A DNA stretch of 5,700 nt from Cypionkella sp. Its GTDB lineage: Bacteria; Pseudomonadota; Alphaproteobacteria; Rhodobacterales; Rhodobacteraceae. Under the pieces are notes generated by a model. That model did no database searches. It had not been told where the DNA came from and worked only from the letters and a program-made list of their open reading frames with translations. The DNA is taken from positions 1 through 5,700 of the forward strand of contig JAGPBG010000167.1 in NCBI GenBank assembly GCA_018063485.1. The letters run 5' to 3'. Shown here piece after piece: positions 1 to 5,700 of the stretch; the stretch's first letter is position 1; every line of letters begins with the position of its first letter. Both the position numbers and the translations under genes were made by a program.

Positions 1-1432
1 GGATGAACCTGCGGGTGGCAAGCGCCAGCACGCGCAGCCCCTCGGCGCTTTTGGCCTTGAAGGTTGCCTCAAGGCCCGCGCCTCGGGCCGCGTCCATCGG
101 CAGAGCCGTGCCGCCGATTTCCACCTTGGTGCAGGTCGCCAACACTTCGGCGAACGCTCCCTTGCTCACCATAAGGTGCTGGGCGGCTCCATCTGGTGCC
201 ACTACCACGGTCAGCCTGCGGCGCACGAAATCATAGGGGATCTCGTCAATCTTGGCATATCCGGCGGTGGAAAGCCCGCCCGCTTCGCCCGCCTCCTTGA
301 TCGCCGCATCCAGCGGGTTCTCAATACCGGTCTCAAACGCCGCATTCAGAAAGGCCAGTTTGCGCAAAGCATCCGAAGCCACATTGGCACCATCGAGAAC
401 CTCGCGAAGAACGATCTTGCCCTCGGTCAGGGTGCCGGTCTTGTCGGTGCAAAGAATGGTCATGCTGCCAAGGTTTTCGATCGCATCCAGACGCCGCACG
501 ATGACGCCGCGCTTGCTCATCGCGCGGGCCCCAGCAGAAAGGGTCACGCTGATGATGGCGGGCAAAAGTTCGGGCGAAAGGCCAACCGCCAATGCCACGG
601 CAAACAGCATGGAATCGATAACCGGCCGGTGCAACAGCAGGCTCACCGTCAGCACAAAGATCACGATAACCACCATCACCCGGATCAGCAGATAGCCGAA
701 CTGGCGCACGCCACGGGCAAAATCGGTCTCCGGCTCACGCGCGCCCAGCCGCGCTGCAATGGCTCCAAACTCGGTATCGCGACTGGTCTTTACCGCCAAG
801 ACCCGCGCCGAGCCACTGCGCACAGAGGCCCCCATAAACACGGTGTTGGTGCGCTCGGTGATCGGCGCATTGGCACGAACCTGCCCGGGCCGCTTTTCAA
901 CCGGGAAGGACTCGCCGGTCATGCTGGCTTGGCTGACCAGGAAATCCTGCGCCTCGATCACCCGGCCATCCGCAGGGATCAGATTGCCCGCAGACAGCAA
1001 GATCACATCCCCCGGCACGATCAGGGCAACGGGCACCAACTGTTCCACGCCATCGCGCAGCACCCGCGCCGTCAGCGCAAGGCGTTCTTTCAGTTCATCG
1101 ACTGCTTTAGAGGCCCGGTATTCCTGAAAGAAGCTCAGCAAAGAGCTGCCAACCACGATGGCCAGAATGATCCCGGCATCCACCCATTGCTGCAACACCA
1201 GTGAAATCGCGGCAGCAAAGACCAGAATCAACACGAGCGGGCTTTCGAACTGCCGCAGAATGAGGCGCAGCACACTCAGCCGCACGGCCCGCTCAACGCT
1301 GTTGGGACCAACCTCGGCAAGGATCCGCGTCGCCCTGGCTGACCCCAGACCACCCGGGCCCGATTGCAGCGCTGCGATCAACGCATCCTGATCTTGGCAC
1401 CAGTAGGGAAGGTCAGCAGCGTTTGCTTTCAT
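1..1432 (-). CDS. mgtA: MgtA-type Mg2+-transporting P-type ATPase (P3B), N-terminal part
   Basis: Inner-membrane pump of the P-type ATPase superfamily; P3B members import Mg2+ using ATP. The first 477 codons are present and the frame is open to the window edge, so roughly the last 45% is missing (E. coli MgtA is about 900 residues). Seen: an N-terminal cytosolic stretch with a GGLGSARATRIL-like segment; M1 (about 66-80) and M2 (about 86-101); the actuator TGES at 172-175; M3 (about 247-267) and M4 (about 271-297) with GLSPELLP (P287, E288), the form typical of MgtA/MgtB; the phosphorylation motif CTDKTGTLT with the phosphorylated aspartate at D330; then KIDEIP, YDF.RRR and SKGA of the nucleotide-binding domain, close to MgtA. 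Start: an in-frame TGA lies at 1447-1445 and the ATG at 1432 is the only start codon after it. No good Shine-Dalgarno sequence precedes it. Substrate is assigned by family, not shown. A metal or proton pump of a related class is less likely given the M4 motif. Confidence 0.93.
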   Translation of the reverse strand, partial: MKANAADLPYWCQDQDALIAALQSGPGGLGSARATRILAEVGPNSVERAVRLSVLRLILRQFESPLVLILVFAAAISLVLQQWVDAGIILAIVVGSSLLSFFQEYRASKAVDELKERLALTARVLRDGVEQLVPVALIVPGDVILLSAGNLIPADGRVIEAQDFLVSQASMTGESFPVEKRPGQVRANAPITERTNTVFMGASVRSGSARVLAVKTSRDTEFGAIAARLGAREPETDFARGVRQFGYLLIRVMVVIVIFVLTVSLLLHRPVIDSMLFAVALAVGLSPELLPAIISVTLSAGARAMSKRGVIVRRLDAIENLGSMTILCTDKTGTLTEGKIVLREVLDGANVASDALRKLAFLNAAFETGIENPLDAAIKEAGEAGGLSTAGYAKIDEIPYDFVRRRLTVVVAPDGAAQHLMVSKGAFAEVLATCTKVEIGGTALPMDAARGAGLEATFKAKSAEGLRVLALATRRFI

Positions 1433-1609
1433 GGATGTGCCAGATCATCAAAGCAGCCCTGCGCGCCGGACAGCGCAAGGCGTTGCCCGCAGCCCGCTGG
1501 GAGACTTGTCAATTGTTGAAGACACTGGAAACCTGCCATGAGTTGCGCTGTTCCCGTCGCAATTCAGTTGTCTTTGACCTCTTACAACACAGAACCGACC
1601 TACCGTCGA

Positions 1610-2131
1610 TCAGCAAAGATCAAGGCTAACAGACTTAGGCAGGCGCAACCCGGAACCAACCGAAGTCGCATCATTGCGAAGGCGTGCATCAGTGCCACAT
1701 GCAGATTCTTGCCGTGCAGGCAGACCTGCATCCTGTAACAGATCATCTGCCATCGTACCGGCATCTGGTCCGGCCAGCATAAGCAGGCGCCAGATATCCC
1801 GAACCGCAGGCGCAATGCGCGGCTGGCTGATGGCGCGCGCGGTGTGCAGCCATATCGTCAGACCGTCGCTGCTGTCATAGTCCCGGCTTTTGCGGAGGGC
1901 CGCAATCTTTGCCTCGGCTGTCGAAGCAAACCTCATGATCGCAGCAGGCTTCCAAACCAACATCTCGTGAAGATCCTGACCGTTCTCAAGGTATGATGCC
2001 GCCCAAAACTGCGCGAAAGCGCTCTGGCTGTCCAGAATATGCGGCTTGGCGCTTGCCAGCTTGTCGGCCAAGGCCTGCGCCTCGTCGATGAGCGCTGCGG
2101 TGGCTTTTTCTTGCTGCCAGTTTTTGAACAT
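1610..2131 (-). CDS. Conserved-looking small soluble protein of unknown function
   Basis: I cannot assign a function. The 173-residue product starts MFKNWQQEKA. It has no signal peptide or membrane segment and is rich in alanine, leucine and charged residues, suggesting a helical cytosolic protein. It has features of a compact domain over residues 1-137: a WKPAA stretch at 60-64, the DYDSSDGL..WLHTARA segment at 84-100, then PRIAPAVRDIW (104-114), ending with MADDLLQDAGL (127-137). The last 36 residues (138-173) differ in character: R/S-rich, two cysteines, little helix propensity. They may be a read-through extension. It resembles short hypothetical proteins I have seen in Rhodobacteraceae, a memory that needs a database search. 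Start: an ATG 33 bases further upstream is possible, but AGAGGA sits 4 bases before the ATG at 2131, which decides for the shorter form. It stands alone, with its own candidate promoter, between the lipid operon and mgtA. Confidence 0.75.
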   Translation of the reverse strand: MFKNWQQEKATAALIDEAQALADKLASAKPHILDSQSAFAQFWAASYLENGQDLHEMLVWKPAAIMRFASTAEAKIAALRKSRDYDSSDGLTIWLHTARAISQPRIAPAVRDIWRLLMLAGPDAGTMADDLLQDAGLPARQESACGTDARLRNDATSVGSGLRLPKSVSLDLC

Positions 2132-2135
2132 TGAG

Positions 2136-2141
2136 TCCTCT
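2136..2141 (-). promoter_or_regulatory. Ribosome binding site AGAGGA
   Basis: AGAGGA on the minus strand, 4 bases before the ATG at 2131 (the GAGG core is 5 bases away). It favours this start over the in-frame ATG at 2164. Confidence 0.65.
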
Positions 2142-2220
2142 GAAGATCTGCATCGCCCGTCCATCGCCGAATGGTTTGGAACTGCGGTGCAGATTTGGGC
2201 TGCGGGCCGATCAACTCCAG

Positions 2221-2248
2221 ATTATGCCACTTGAGGGGCATGGTTCAA
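2221..2248 (-). promoter_or_regulatory. Candidate sigma-70-type promoter
   Basis: Read on the minus strand: -35 TTGAAC (2248-2243, 4 of 6 consensus bases), a 16-base spacer, then -10 CATAAT (2226-2221, 5 of 6). It points toward the 173-codon gene starting at 2131 and would give a leader of roughly 80 bases. It lies in the 197-bp gene-free gap, where a promoter is expected. A TTGACA at 2289-2284 is a better -35 but has no convincing -10 at 16-18 bases. Prediction from sequence only. Confidence 0.45.
2224..2241. repeat. Short inverted repeat inside the candidate promoter
   Basis: ATGCC and GGCAT form a perfect 5-base inverted repeat separated by 8 bases, spanning the -35/-10 spacer of the candidate promoter. 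The position is what one would expect of a repressor operator, but a 5-base arm can occur by chance. Confidence 0.3.
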
Positions 2249-2328
2249 GCTGTGGTTTTTCCATCCTGTCCAACCTGATCTGGTGTCAAGAGAAGCCACA
2301 AACGCTCTGCCATGCGAAGCCCCCCCTG

Positions 2329-2727
2329 TCATGCCATCATTCGGGCAACCAAAACTCCGGCCCAGGCGGAAAAGCCGGTCAGAACGCCCCCCCAGATCGT
2401 GTCGACCGCGACTTGTTCAAGGCTCCAGTCGCGCAATGTCGCGTAATTGGTGAATTCGTAAGTACCATAGGCAAAGAGACCGAGCAGAACCCCGTTGATC
2501 AGGGCAGACTGCAAATCACCATTGCGCAGGGCCGGAATCGAGACAAACCACAAAATTCCCGCGACATAGCCAAGATAGAACAACGCGGCTGGCAGGACAC
2601 GGAAAGGATCTGCGTAAAGAGGCGCGATGTGACGATCAAACACCGGCTTGATGAGGTAGCGCAGACCAAGGGCGTCGAGGGCGAAGAAAACCACAACCGT
2701 GATCAGATAGAGGATAGGGATTTTCAT
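2329..2727 (-). CDS. DUF2177 family inner-membrane protein
   Basis: The 132-residue product has four predicted membrane helices (about 5-22, 44-62, 74-91, 106-128) and short loops. The sequence AYGTYEFTNYATLRDW (86-101) followed by VDTIWGGVL (108-116) is the signature I associate with DUF2177, whose members have about this length. Molecular function is unknown. The conserved acidic, asparagine and tyrosine residues in or next to helices (D18, E91, N94, Y95, D109) could form a polar site in the membrane. Start: the ATG at 2727 overlaps the TGA of the preceding gene (ATGA), with CAAGG a few bases upstream; a longer form would begin deep inside that gene. It is the last gene of the lipid-modification operon, which suggests a role at the membrane with the CFA-type enzyme or its product. 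That is inferred from context only. No clear hairpin terminator follows its stop. Confidence 0.88.
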   Translation of the reverse strand: MKIPILYLITVVVFFALDALGLRYLIKPVFDRHIAPLYADPFRVLPAALFYLGYVAGILWFVSIPALRNGDLQSALINGVLLGLFAYGTYEFTNYATLRDWSLEQVAVDTIWGGVLTGFSAWAGVLVARMMA

Positions 2728-2978
2728 TGCCTTGATACTTTCGAAGCGGCTTGAATTGCCTGCGCGATTGCGGTGATTGCCGCCGCCAGCCACAAGATGC
2801 CCAGGCTGATCCTCGCCAGATCGAAAAGGGCATGGCCCAGGGGCTGCCCCAGCAGATCAACTTGCGGCACCGGGAAATGGGTGGCAGAGAAACCGTCGAG
2901 ATTTGCCACCAAAAGCGGCAACAACACGCAGGCGATGATGCTATGCAAGATTGGAACGTCCAAGGTTCTGCGGCTCAT
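2724..2978 (-). CDS. Small two-helix membrane protein, unknown
   Basis: I do not recognise this 84-residue protein. It has a short basic N-terminus (MSRRT), a hydrophobic segment at about 9-27 (PILHSIIACVLLPLLVANL), a 28-residue polar loop with FPVP and GQPLGH, a second helix at about 55-75, and a basic tail (KVSR). By the positive-inside rule both ends are probably cytoplasmic with the loop in the periplasm. The case for a real gene is strong: the ATG at 2978 overlaps the TGA of the SDR gene (ATGA), AGGAAA lies 7 bases upstream, and its own TGA overlaps the start of the DUF2177 gene (ATGA). It is therefore translated inside a coupled set of lipid-modification genes. It may be a partner subunit of DUF2177 or a membrane anchor for the soluble enzymes; both are guesses. 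Confidence 0.8.
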   Translation of the reverse strand: MSRRTLDVPILHSIIACVLLPLLVANLDGFSATHFPVPQVDLLGQPLGHALFDLARISLGILWLAAAITAIAQAIQAASKVSRQ

Positions 2979-3727
2979 CGCGGGGTTTCCTGTTTCGTCA
3001 AGCGGCCCGTCAGCGGGAGCGCTGCCCAATATGGCAAAGCGCGCAGCAATTTCAGCACGAGGGTCAATCGGCGAGGAAAGTGAATCTCGAAACCGCGCCG
3101 GTTCAGACCCTTGATGATGGCGCGCGCGGCCTCTTGGGCAGTCAGCAGCGCGGGCATTTTGAAATCATTGCGCTGGGTCAGTCTGGTGTCGACAAACCCC
3201 GGACTTATCAAACGCACATCCACGCGCCCGGCCAATTCCGCGCGCAGTGATTCTGCAAGGTTGATCACCCCCGCCTTGGTCGCCGAATAGATCTGCCCCT
3301 GCGGCAAGCCGATATTTCCCGCCGCAGATCCACACAGCGCCAATTGCCCGCCCTCGCGCAGCAGCTTTGGCGCGATCTGGGCAATGTGAAAGCTGCCGGT
3401 CAGGTTGACATTGACAATCCGCGCCGCAATCTCGGGATCGAGTGTCTCAATCCGGCCCGGATCATAAAGTGCCGCCAGATGCACCACCCGGCTCAACGGC
3501 CCCAGCCGGGCAATTTCGCGGGCGGCGGCATCCAGACTGGCGCGATCACCGACGTCCAGCGCCATGACATGATGCTGCGAGCCGAGATCAGAGGCAAGTT
3601 TCTGCAAGGCCACCACATTGCGCGCCGACAAGATCAGCCGCGCGCCCCTCTCAGCCCAAATACGGGCGAGCGCGGCACCGATGCCGTCGCTGGCACCGAT
3701 GATCCAGATCAGCTCTTGCTCAGACAT
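2975..3727 (-). CDS. SDR-family NAD(P)-dependent oxidoreductase
   Basis: A 250-residue classical short-chain dehydrogenase/reductase, the usual length. Seen: an N-terminal Rossmann strand followed by GASDGIG (11-17, the TGxxxGxG nucleotide-binding motif); R36 after the second strand, which in this family often favours NADP(H); ALDV (56-59) for the adenine ring; the N108, S134, Y147 and K151 catalytic tetrad, with YSATK at 147-151; and SPGFVDT after the sixth strand for the nicotinamide. The usual NNAG is replaced by HLAA (83-86). The C-terminal region (about 220-245) is basic and hydrophobic (PRRLTLVLKLLRALPYWAALP) and could lie against the membrane, fitting a lipid-linked substrate. Start: the ATG at 3727 puts the Rossmann fold directly at the N-terminus, as in relatives; it overlaps the CFA-type gene by 8 bases. 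Its Shine-Dalgarno sequence is weak, so translation is probably coupled. Substrate unknown; a carbonyl or hydroxyl group on a modified acyl chain is plausible. Confidence 0.93.
   Translation of the reverse strand: MSEQELIWIIGASDGIGAALARIWAERGARLILSARNVVALQKLASDLGSQHHVMALDVGDRASLDAAAREIARLGPLSRVVHLAALYDPGRIETLDPEIAARIVNVNLTGSFHIAQIAPKLLREGGQLALCGSAAGNIGLPQGQIYSATKAGVINLAESLRAELAGRVDVRLISPGFVDTRLTQRNDFKMPALLTAQEAARAIIKGLNRRGFEIHFPRRLTLVLKLLRALPYWAALPLTGRLTKQETPR
2986..2991 (-). promoter_or_regulatory. Ribosome binding site AGGAAA
   Basis: AGGAAA on the minus strand ends 7 bases before the ATG at 2978, inside the 3' end of the SDR gene. It supports the short, 84-residue reading of the small membrane protein over a longer frame beginning at 3029. 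Confidence 0.55.
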
Positions 3728-4877
3728 GAGCCAACTCGACCTGAACCACATCGGTTTGACCGACTGCGAATGAGGCGGCGCAAACTCCAAGATAATAATG
3801 CCAGTTGCGCAAAAACGCATCGCCGTAGCCCAGTTTGCGAATCCGATGCGTTTGTTCGTTCAGGCGCGCATCCCAAGCTGCGCAGGTTTGGGCGTAGTCG
3901 GCACCAAAAGCATGGCTGTCGCGCACCACCAACCCCGCGCGCCGCGCCTGATCGGCGATGACCGCATCCGACAGCAACATACCGCCGGGGAAGATATATT
4001 GGCGGATGAAATCCGAACTGCGCCGATAGATTTCAAAATAGGAATCCGGCACGGTGATCGCTTGAATCATTGCGGTGCCGCCCTCGGCCAGCCGCGATTT
4101 GAGGGTGGCAAAATAGACCGGCCAATAGTCCAGACCAACGGCCTCGATCATCTCGATGGAAACGATGCTGTCATATTTTCCATCGCTCTTGCGGTAGTCT
4201 TGCAACCTGATCTCGGCGCGCCCGTCCAGCCGCGCATCGGCATAGCCTTTTTGGCTGGGCGAAATCGTCAATCCGGTGACATGGCGGCCAGTATCCGCCG
4301 CCCGTTCGGCAAAGCCGCCCCAGCCGCAGCCGATCTCCAAAACCCTTTCGCCCTTGCCAAGCCGGCCCAGGATGCGATCATATTTGCGGTTTTGGCCGCG
4401 GCCAAGATCGCTGTCGCCTTCGGAAAACATCGCCGAGGAATAGGTCATGCCCTCGTCAAGCCAAAGTTGATAGAACTCGTTGCCAACATCGTAATGCGCA
4501 CGGATATTGCGTGAGGCACCACGGGGGGAATTCGCGCGCATCAAGCGGTCCACCACGCGAAATTTCAACCGGTTCCAGAAGCCGGCATAGGTATAGTCCT
4601 GAAAATGATCGAGATTCATCAGGGCAACGGTGGCCAGATCTTGCACCGACGGCGTGTCCCACAGACCGGCAACATAGGTTTCCCCCAGACCGACATCGCC
4701 GCGCGCCGCAATGGCTGTAACGATCGACCAATCGTTGATCTGCATCTCGGCGGTGGGACTGCCCAGCCCGAAATCAAAGGTTTCACCCTCGGGTGTATGC
4801 AGGCGCAGGCTGCCGGATGAAATTCGCGCGCAAGTCTCCAGAAAGTCGTGTTTCACACGATTGCTCAGCAACAACAT
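3720..4877 (-). CDS. CFA-synthase-family SAM-dependent fatty-acyl-phospholipid methyltransferase
   Basis: Family members transfer the methyl of S-adenosylmethionine to the double bond of phospholipid acyl chains, giving cyclopropane or branched products, at the inner membrane. Its 385 residues match the family (E. coli Cfa is 382). Seen: an N-terminal lipid-binding-type domain (about 1-115); AHYDVGNEFYQLWLD (127-141); MTYSSAMF (144-151); the SAM-binding loop VLEIGCGWGGF (179-189); GLTISPSQ (202-209); RLQDYR (224-229); E245 in IEMIEAVG, matching E. coli E239; YIFPGG (294-299); and FGADY (324-328), with Y328 matching Y317. Two positions aligned by eye with E. coli bicarbonate-site residues differ: Ser at 148 for Cys139 and Gln at 272 for His266. 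Start: its ATG shares a base with the preceding TGA (TGATG), and AGGTGA lies 4 bases upstream. It could be a true cyclopropane synthase or a methylase of the furan-fatty-acid type; sequence alone does not decide, so I give no gene symbol. Confidence 0.95.
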   Translation of the reverse strand: MLLLSNRVKHDFLETCARISSGSLRLHTPEGETFDFGLGSPTAEMQINDWSIVTAIAARGDVGLGETYVAGLWDTPSVQDLATVALMNLDHFQDYTYAGFWNRLKFRVVDRLMRANSPRGASRNIRAHYDVGNEFYQLWLDEGMTYSSAMFSEGDSDLGRGQNRKYDRILGRLGKGERVLEIGCGWGGFAERAADTGRHVTGLTISPSQKGYADARLDGRAEIRLQDYRKSDGKYDSIVSIEMIEAVGLDYWPVYFATLKSRLAEGGTAMIQAITVPDSYFEIYRRSSDFIRQYIFPGGMLLSDAVIADQARRAGLVVRDSHAFGADYAQTCAAWDARLNEQTHRIRKLGYGDAFLRNWHYYLGVCAASFAVGQTDVVQVELAHV

Positions 4878-5632
4878 CAGGTCACCTCATTGCTTGGGGG
4901 CGTGGGGCGGGCGCGATACCGCGCGCCCTTGAGTTTCAGGCGCAGCGCCTGCCAATGGATCAGAAAGTAGCCGCGCAAGGCACCAAACGGGCGGCGCAGG
5001 CTGGCCTTTGCGATGATGGCGTTGGTCAGCGGCTGGCGCGGCCCTGACAAGGTGGCCAACACGCCTTCGCGGCCGCGTTGATGCAGGATGCGGATGTCTA
5101 TATGCGCAGGCGAGATATCAAAGGCGAATCGATAATTGCCTGCAACCTCTTGAAATGGCGAGACATGCAATGACTTCGGCGTCTCGATCCAAGTGCCCGC
5201 AGTAATCGGCGCGAAGTCGGGCAGGTGGCAAAAATAGGAATGCCGGTCGCCAAAGGGGGTGGACACCTCGGCGATCACCGCGACAAGCGCCGTATCGTGC
5301 AGGACCAGCCAGAAGCTGACAGGATTGAAACCAAAGCCAAGATAGCGCGGCTGGGTCAGCAGCAAGAGGGTAAGCCCCCCCGCATCAAGACCCTGCCGGG
5401 CCAGCACCTCGCGCGCCCAAACCGCGCCGCGCCCCTGTTTCAATGGCCCGCCGTGATCACGATCATGCACCGAGATCAGGTTGAAACGGTTTCGCGAGAA
5501 CAGCGCAGGCGGTGCAAGCGGTGCTTCGGGGTCGATCAGTACAAGGTCTACGCCATAGCGAAACCTGTGCCGGATCTCGCCGCGCCTTGTATGCACTGTC
5601 ACTCCCGCGACATGTTCAACCGTTGAGTTCAT
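4877..5632 (-). CDS. DUF1365 family protein
   Basis: A 251-residue protein of the DUF1365 family, usual length. The biochemical role is unproven; members are almost always encoded next to CFA-type methyltransferases and COG2907 flavoproteins, as here. Seen: HRFRYG.DLVLID near the N-terminus (22-34), FSRNRFNLISVHDRDHG (45-61), YLGFGFNPVSFWL (97-109) with the conserved NPVSF, EVSTPFGDRHSYF (122-134), KSLHVSPF (153-160) and NYRF (166-169). The conserved His/Asp/Asn/Lys residues in these motifs look like an active or binding site. No signal peptide or membrane segment is obvious; the C-terminus is basic (LRLKLKGARYRAR), which may favour membrane contact. Start: the ATG at 5632 overlaps the upstream stop (ATGA), with GGAAAGG about 8 bases before it. 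Its TGA shares a base with the methyltransferase start. Confidence 0.93.
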   Translation of the reverse strand: MNSTVEHVAGVTVHTRRGEIRHRFRYGVDLVLIDPEAPLAPPALFSRNRFNLISVHDRDHGGPLKQGRGAVWAREVLARQGLDAGGLTLLLLTQPRYLGFGFNPVSFWLVLHDTALVAVIAEVSTPFGDRHSYFCHLPDFAPITAGTWIETPKSLHVSPFQEVAGNYRFAFDISPAHIDIRILHQRGREGVLATLSGPRQPLTNAIIAKASLRRPFGALRGYFLIHWQALRLKLKGARYRARPTPPSNEVT

Positions 5633-5700
5633 GCGGGTTGCCTTTCCATCATCCGCGCAATGCGGGCCGCACTGGCAAAGCCGTCTTCGTGAAACCCATG
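5629..5700 (-). CDS. COG2907-type FAD/NAD-binding oxidoreductase, C-terminal end
   Basis: Only the last 23 codons plus a TGA stop are in the window. The end begins HGFHEDGF and continues to the C-terminus ...RQPA. GFHEDG preceded by a Tyr or similar residue is the characteristic C-terminal flavin-binding motif of the amine-oxidase-like proteins of COG2907, which precede DUF1365 genes in many bacteria. These are FAD-dependent proteins of the amine-oxidase/phytoene-desaturase fold and are thought to oxidise or rearrange acyl substrates. The stop overlaps the DUF1365 start as ATGA. The fragment is short, so the assignment depends on this motif plus gene order. Confidence 0.75.
   Translation of the reverse strand, partial: HGFHEDGFASAARIARMMERQPA

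Noticed and set aside
176..1204. Long plus-strand open frame (342 codons) opposite the P-type ATPase
   Set aside because: It is codon-register-matched to the antisense of the ATPase frame, is rich in His/Gln/Arg as expected from the complement of GC-rich codons, and has no recognisable domain. The minus strand carries all P-type ATPase motifs.
1461..1485. GCGC-containing inverted repeat as a terminator or attenuator upstream of mgtA
   Set aside because: The stem is only 4 base pairs of self-complementary GCGC and has no T-run; this is expected by chance in GC-rich DNA.
1507..1512. TTGACA on the minus strand as -35 box for mgtA
   Set aside because: A perfect -35 hexamer, but the sequence 16-18 bases downstream is GC-rich with no -10-like hexamer, so I do not call a promoter.
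1600..1815. Minus-strand 71-codon frame overlapping the end of the unknown 173-residue gene
   Set aside because: It lies in another frame over the tail of the longer gene with no ribosome binding site or recognisable domain. It would matter only if a frameshift near 1720 were confirmed.
2293..2321. Two GAAGCC copies near the end of the lipid operon as a hairpin
   Set aside because: They are in direct, not inverted, orientation and only six bases long, so they cannot form a stem and are not meaningful as a repeat.
3798..4514. Plus-strand open frame of 238 codons opposite the CFA-type gene
   Set aside because: The opposite strand carries clear family motifs throughout; this frame shows none and is a GC-bias shadow.
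5225..5626. Plus-strand open frame of 133 codons opposite the DUF1365 gene
   Set aside because: No domain or plausible start context; the minus strand has the conserved DUF1365 motifs.

Overview
The window looks like chromosomal DNA of an alphaproteobacterium, most likely of the Rhodobacter/Roseobacter group (Rhodobacteraceae). This rests on the GC-rich, arginine/alanine-rich coding style, tight ATGA-type gene junctions, and an operon type I associate with that group. It is an inference from protein content; no taxonomic marker gene is present. All genes I can support lie on the minus strand, so the transcriptional order runs from right (5700) to left (1). The many plus-strand open frames are shadows of these genes.

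Right part (5700 to 2329): one compact six-gene unit. In transcription order it contains the C-terminal end of a COG2907-type FAD/NAD-binding oxidoreductase (5629-5700, cut by the window edge), a DUF1365 protein, a SAM-dependent methyltransferase of the cyclopropane-fatty-acyl-phospholipid synthase (CFA) family, a short-chain dehydrogenase/reductase (SDR), an 84-residue two-helix membrane protein I do not recognise, and a four-helix DUF2177 membrane protein. Every stop codon overlaps the next start (ATGA, TGATG, an 8-base overlap, ATGA, ATGA), so there is no intergenic base in about 3.4 kb. The FAD oxidoreductase, DUF1365 and CFA-type methyltransferase form a recurring bacterial lipid-modification cassette. 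In Rhodobacter sphaeroides a comparable cassette lies beside rpoE-chrR and belongs to the singlet-oxygen stress response. The likely joint role is modification of membrane unsaturated acyl chains (methylation or cyclopropanation plus redox steps). The exact product cannot be read from sequence.

Middle part (2328 to 1433): a 197-bp spacer (2132-2328) holds a reasonable sigma-70-type promoter with an inverted repeat between its -35 and -10. It is followed by a 173-codon gene of unknown function with a good Shine-Dalgarno site. A further 177-bp spacer (1433-1609) shows no clear terminator or promoter.

Left part (1432 to 1): the first 477 codons of an MgtA/MgtB-type (P3B) magnesium-transporting P-type ATPase, cut by the window edge within the nucleotide-binding domain.

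I saw no RNA genes, mobile elements, CRISPR arrays or long repeats. Nothing here amounts clearly to an undescribed defence or mobile system. The least explained parts are the two membrane proteins at the end of the lipid operon and the substituted active-site positions of the CFA-type enzyme.
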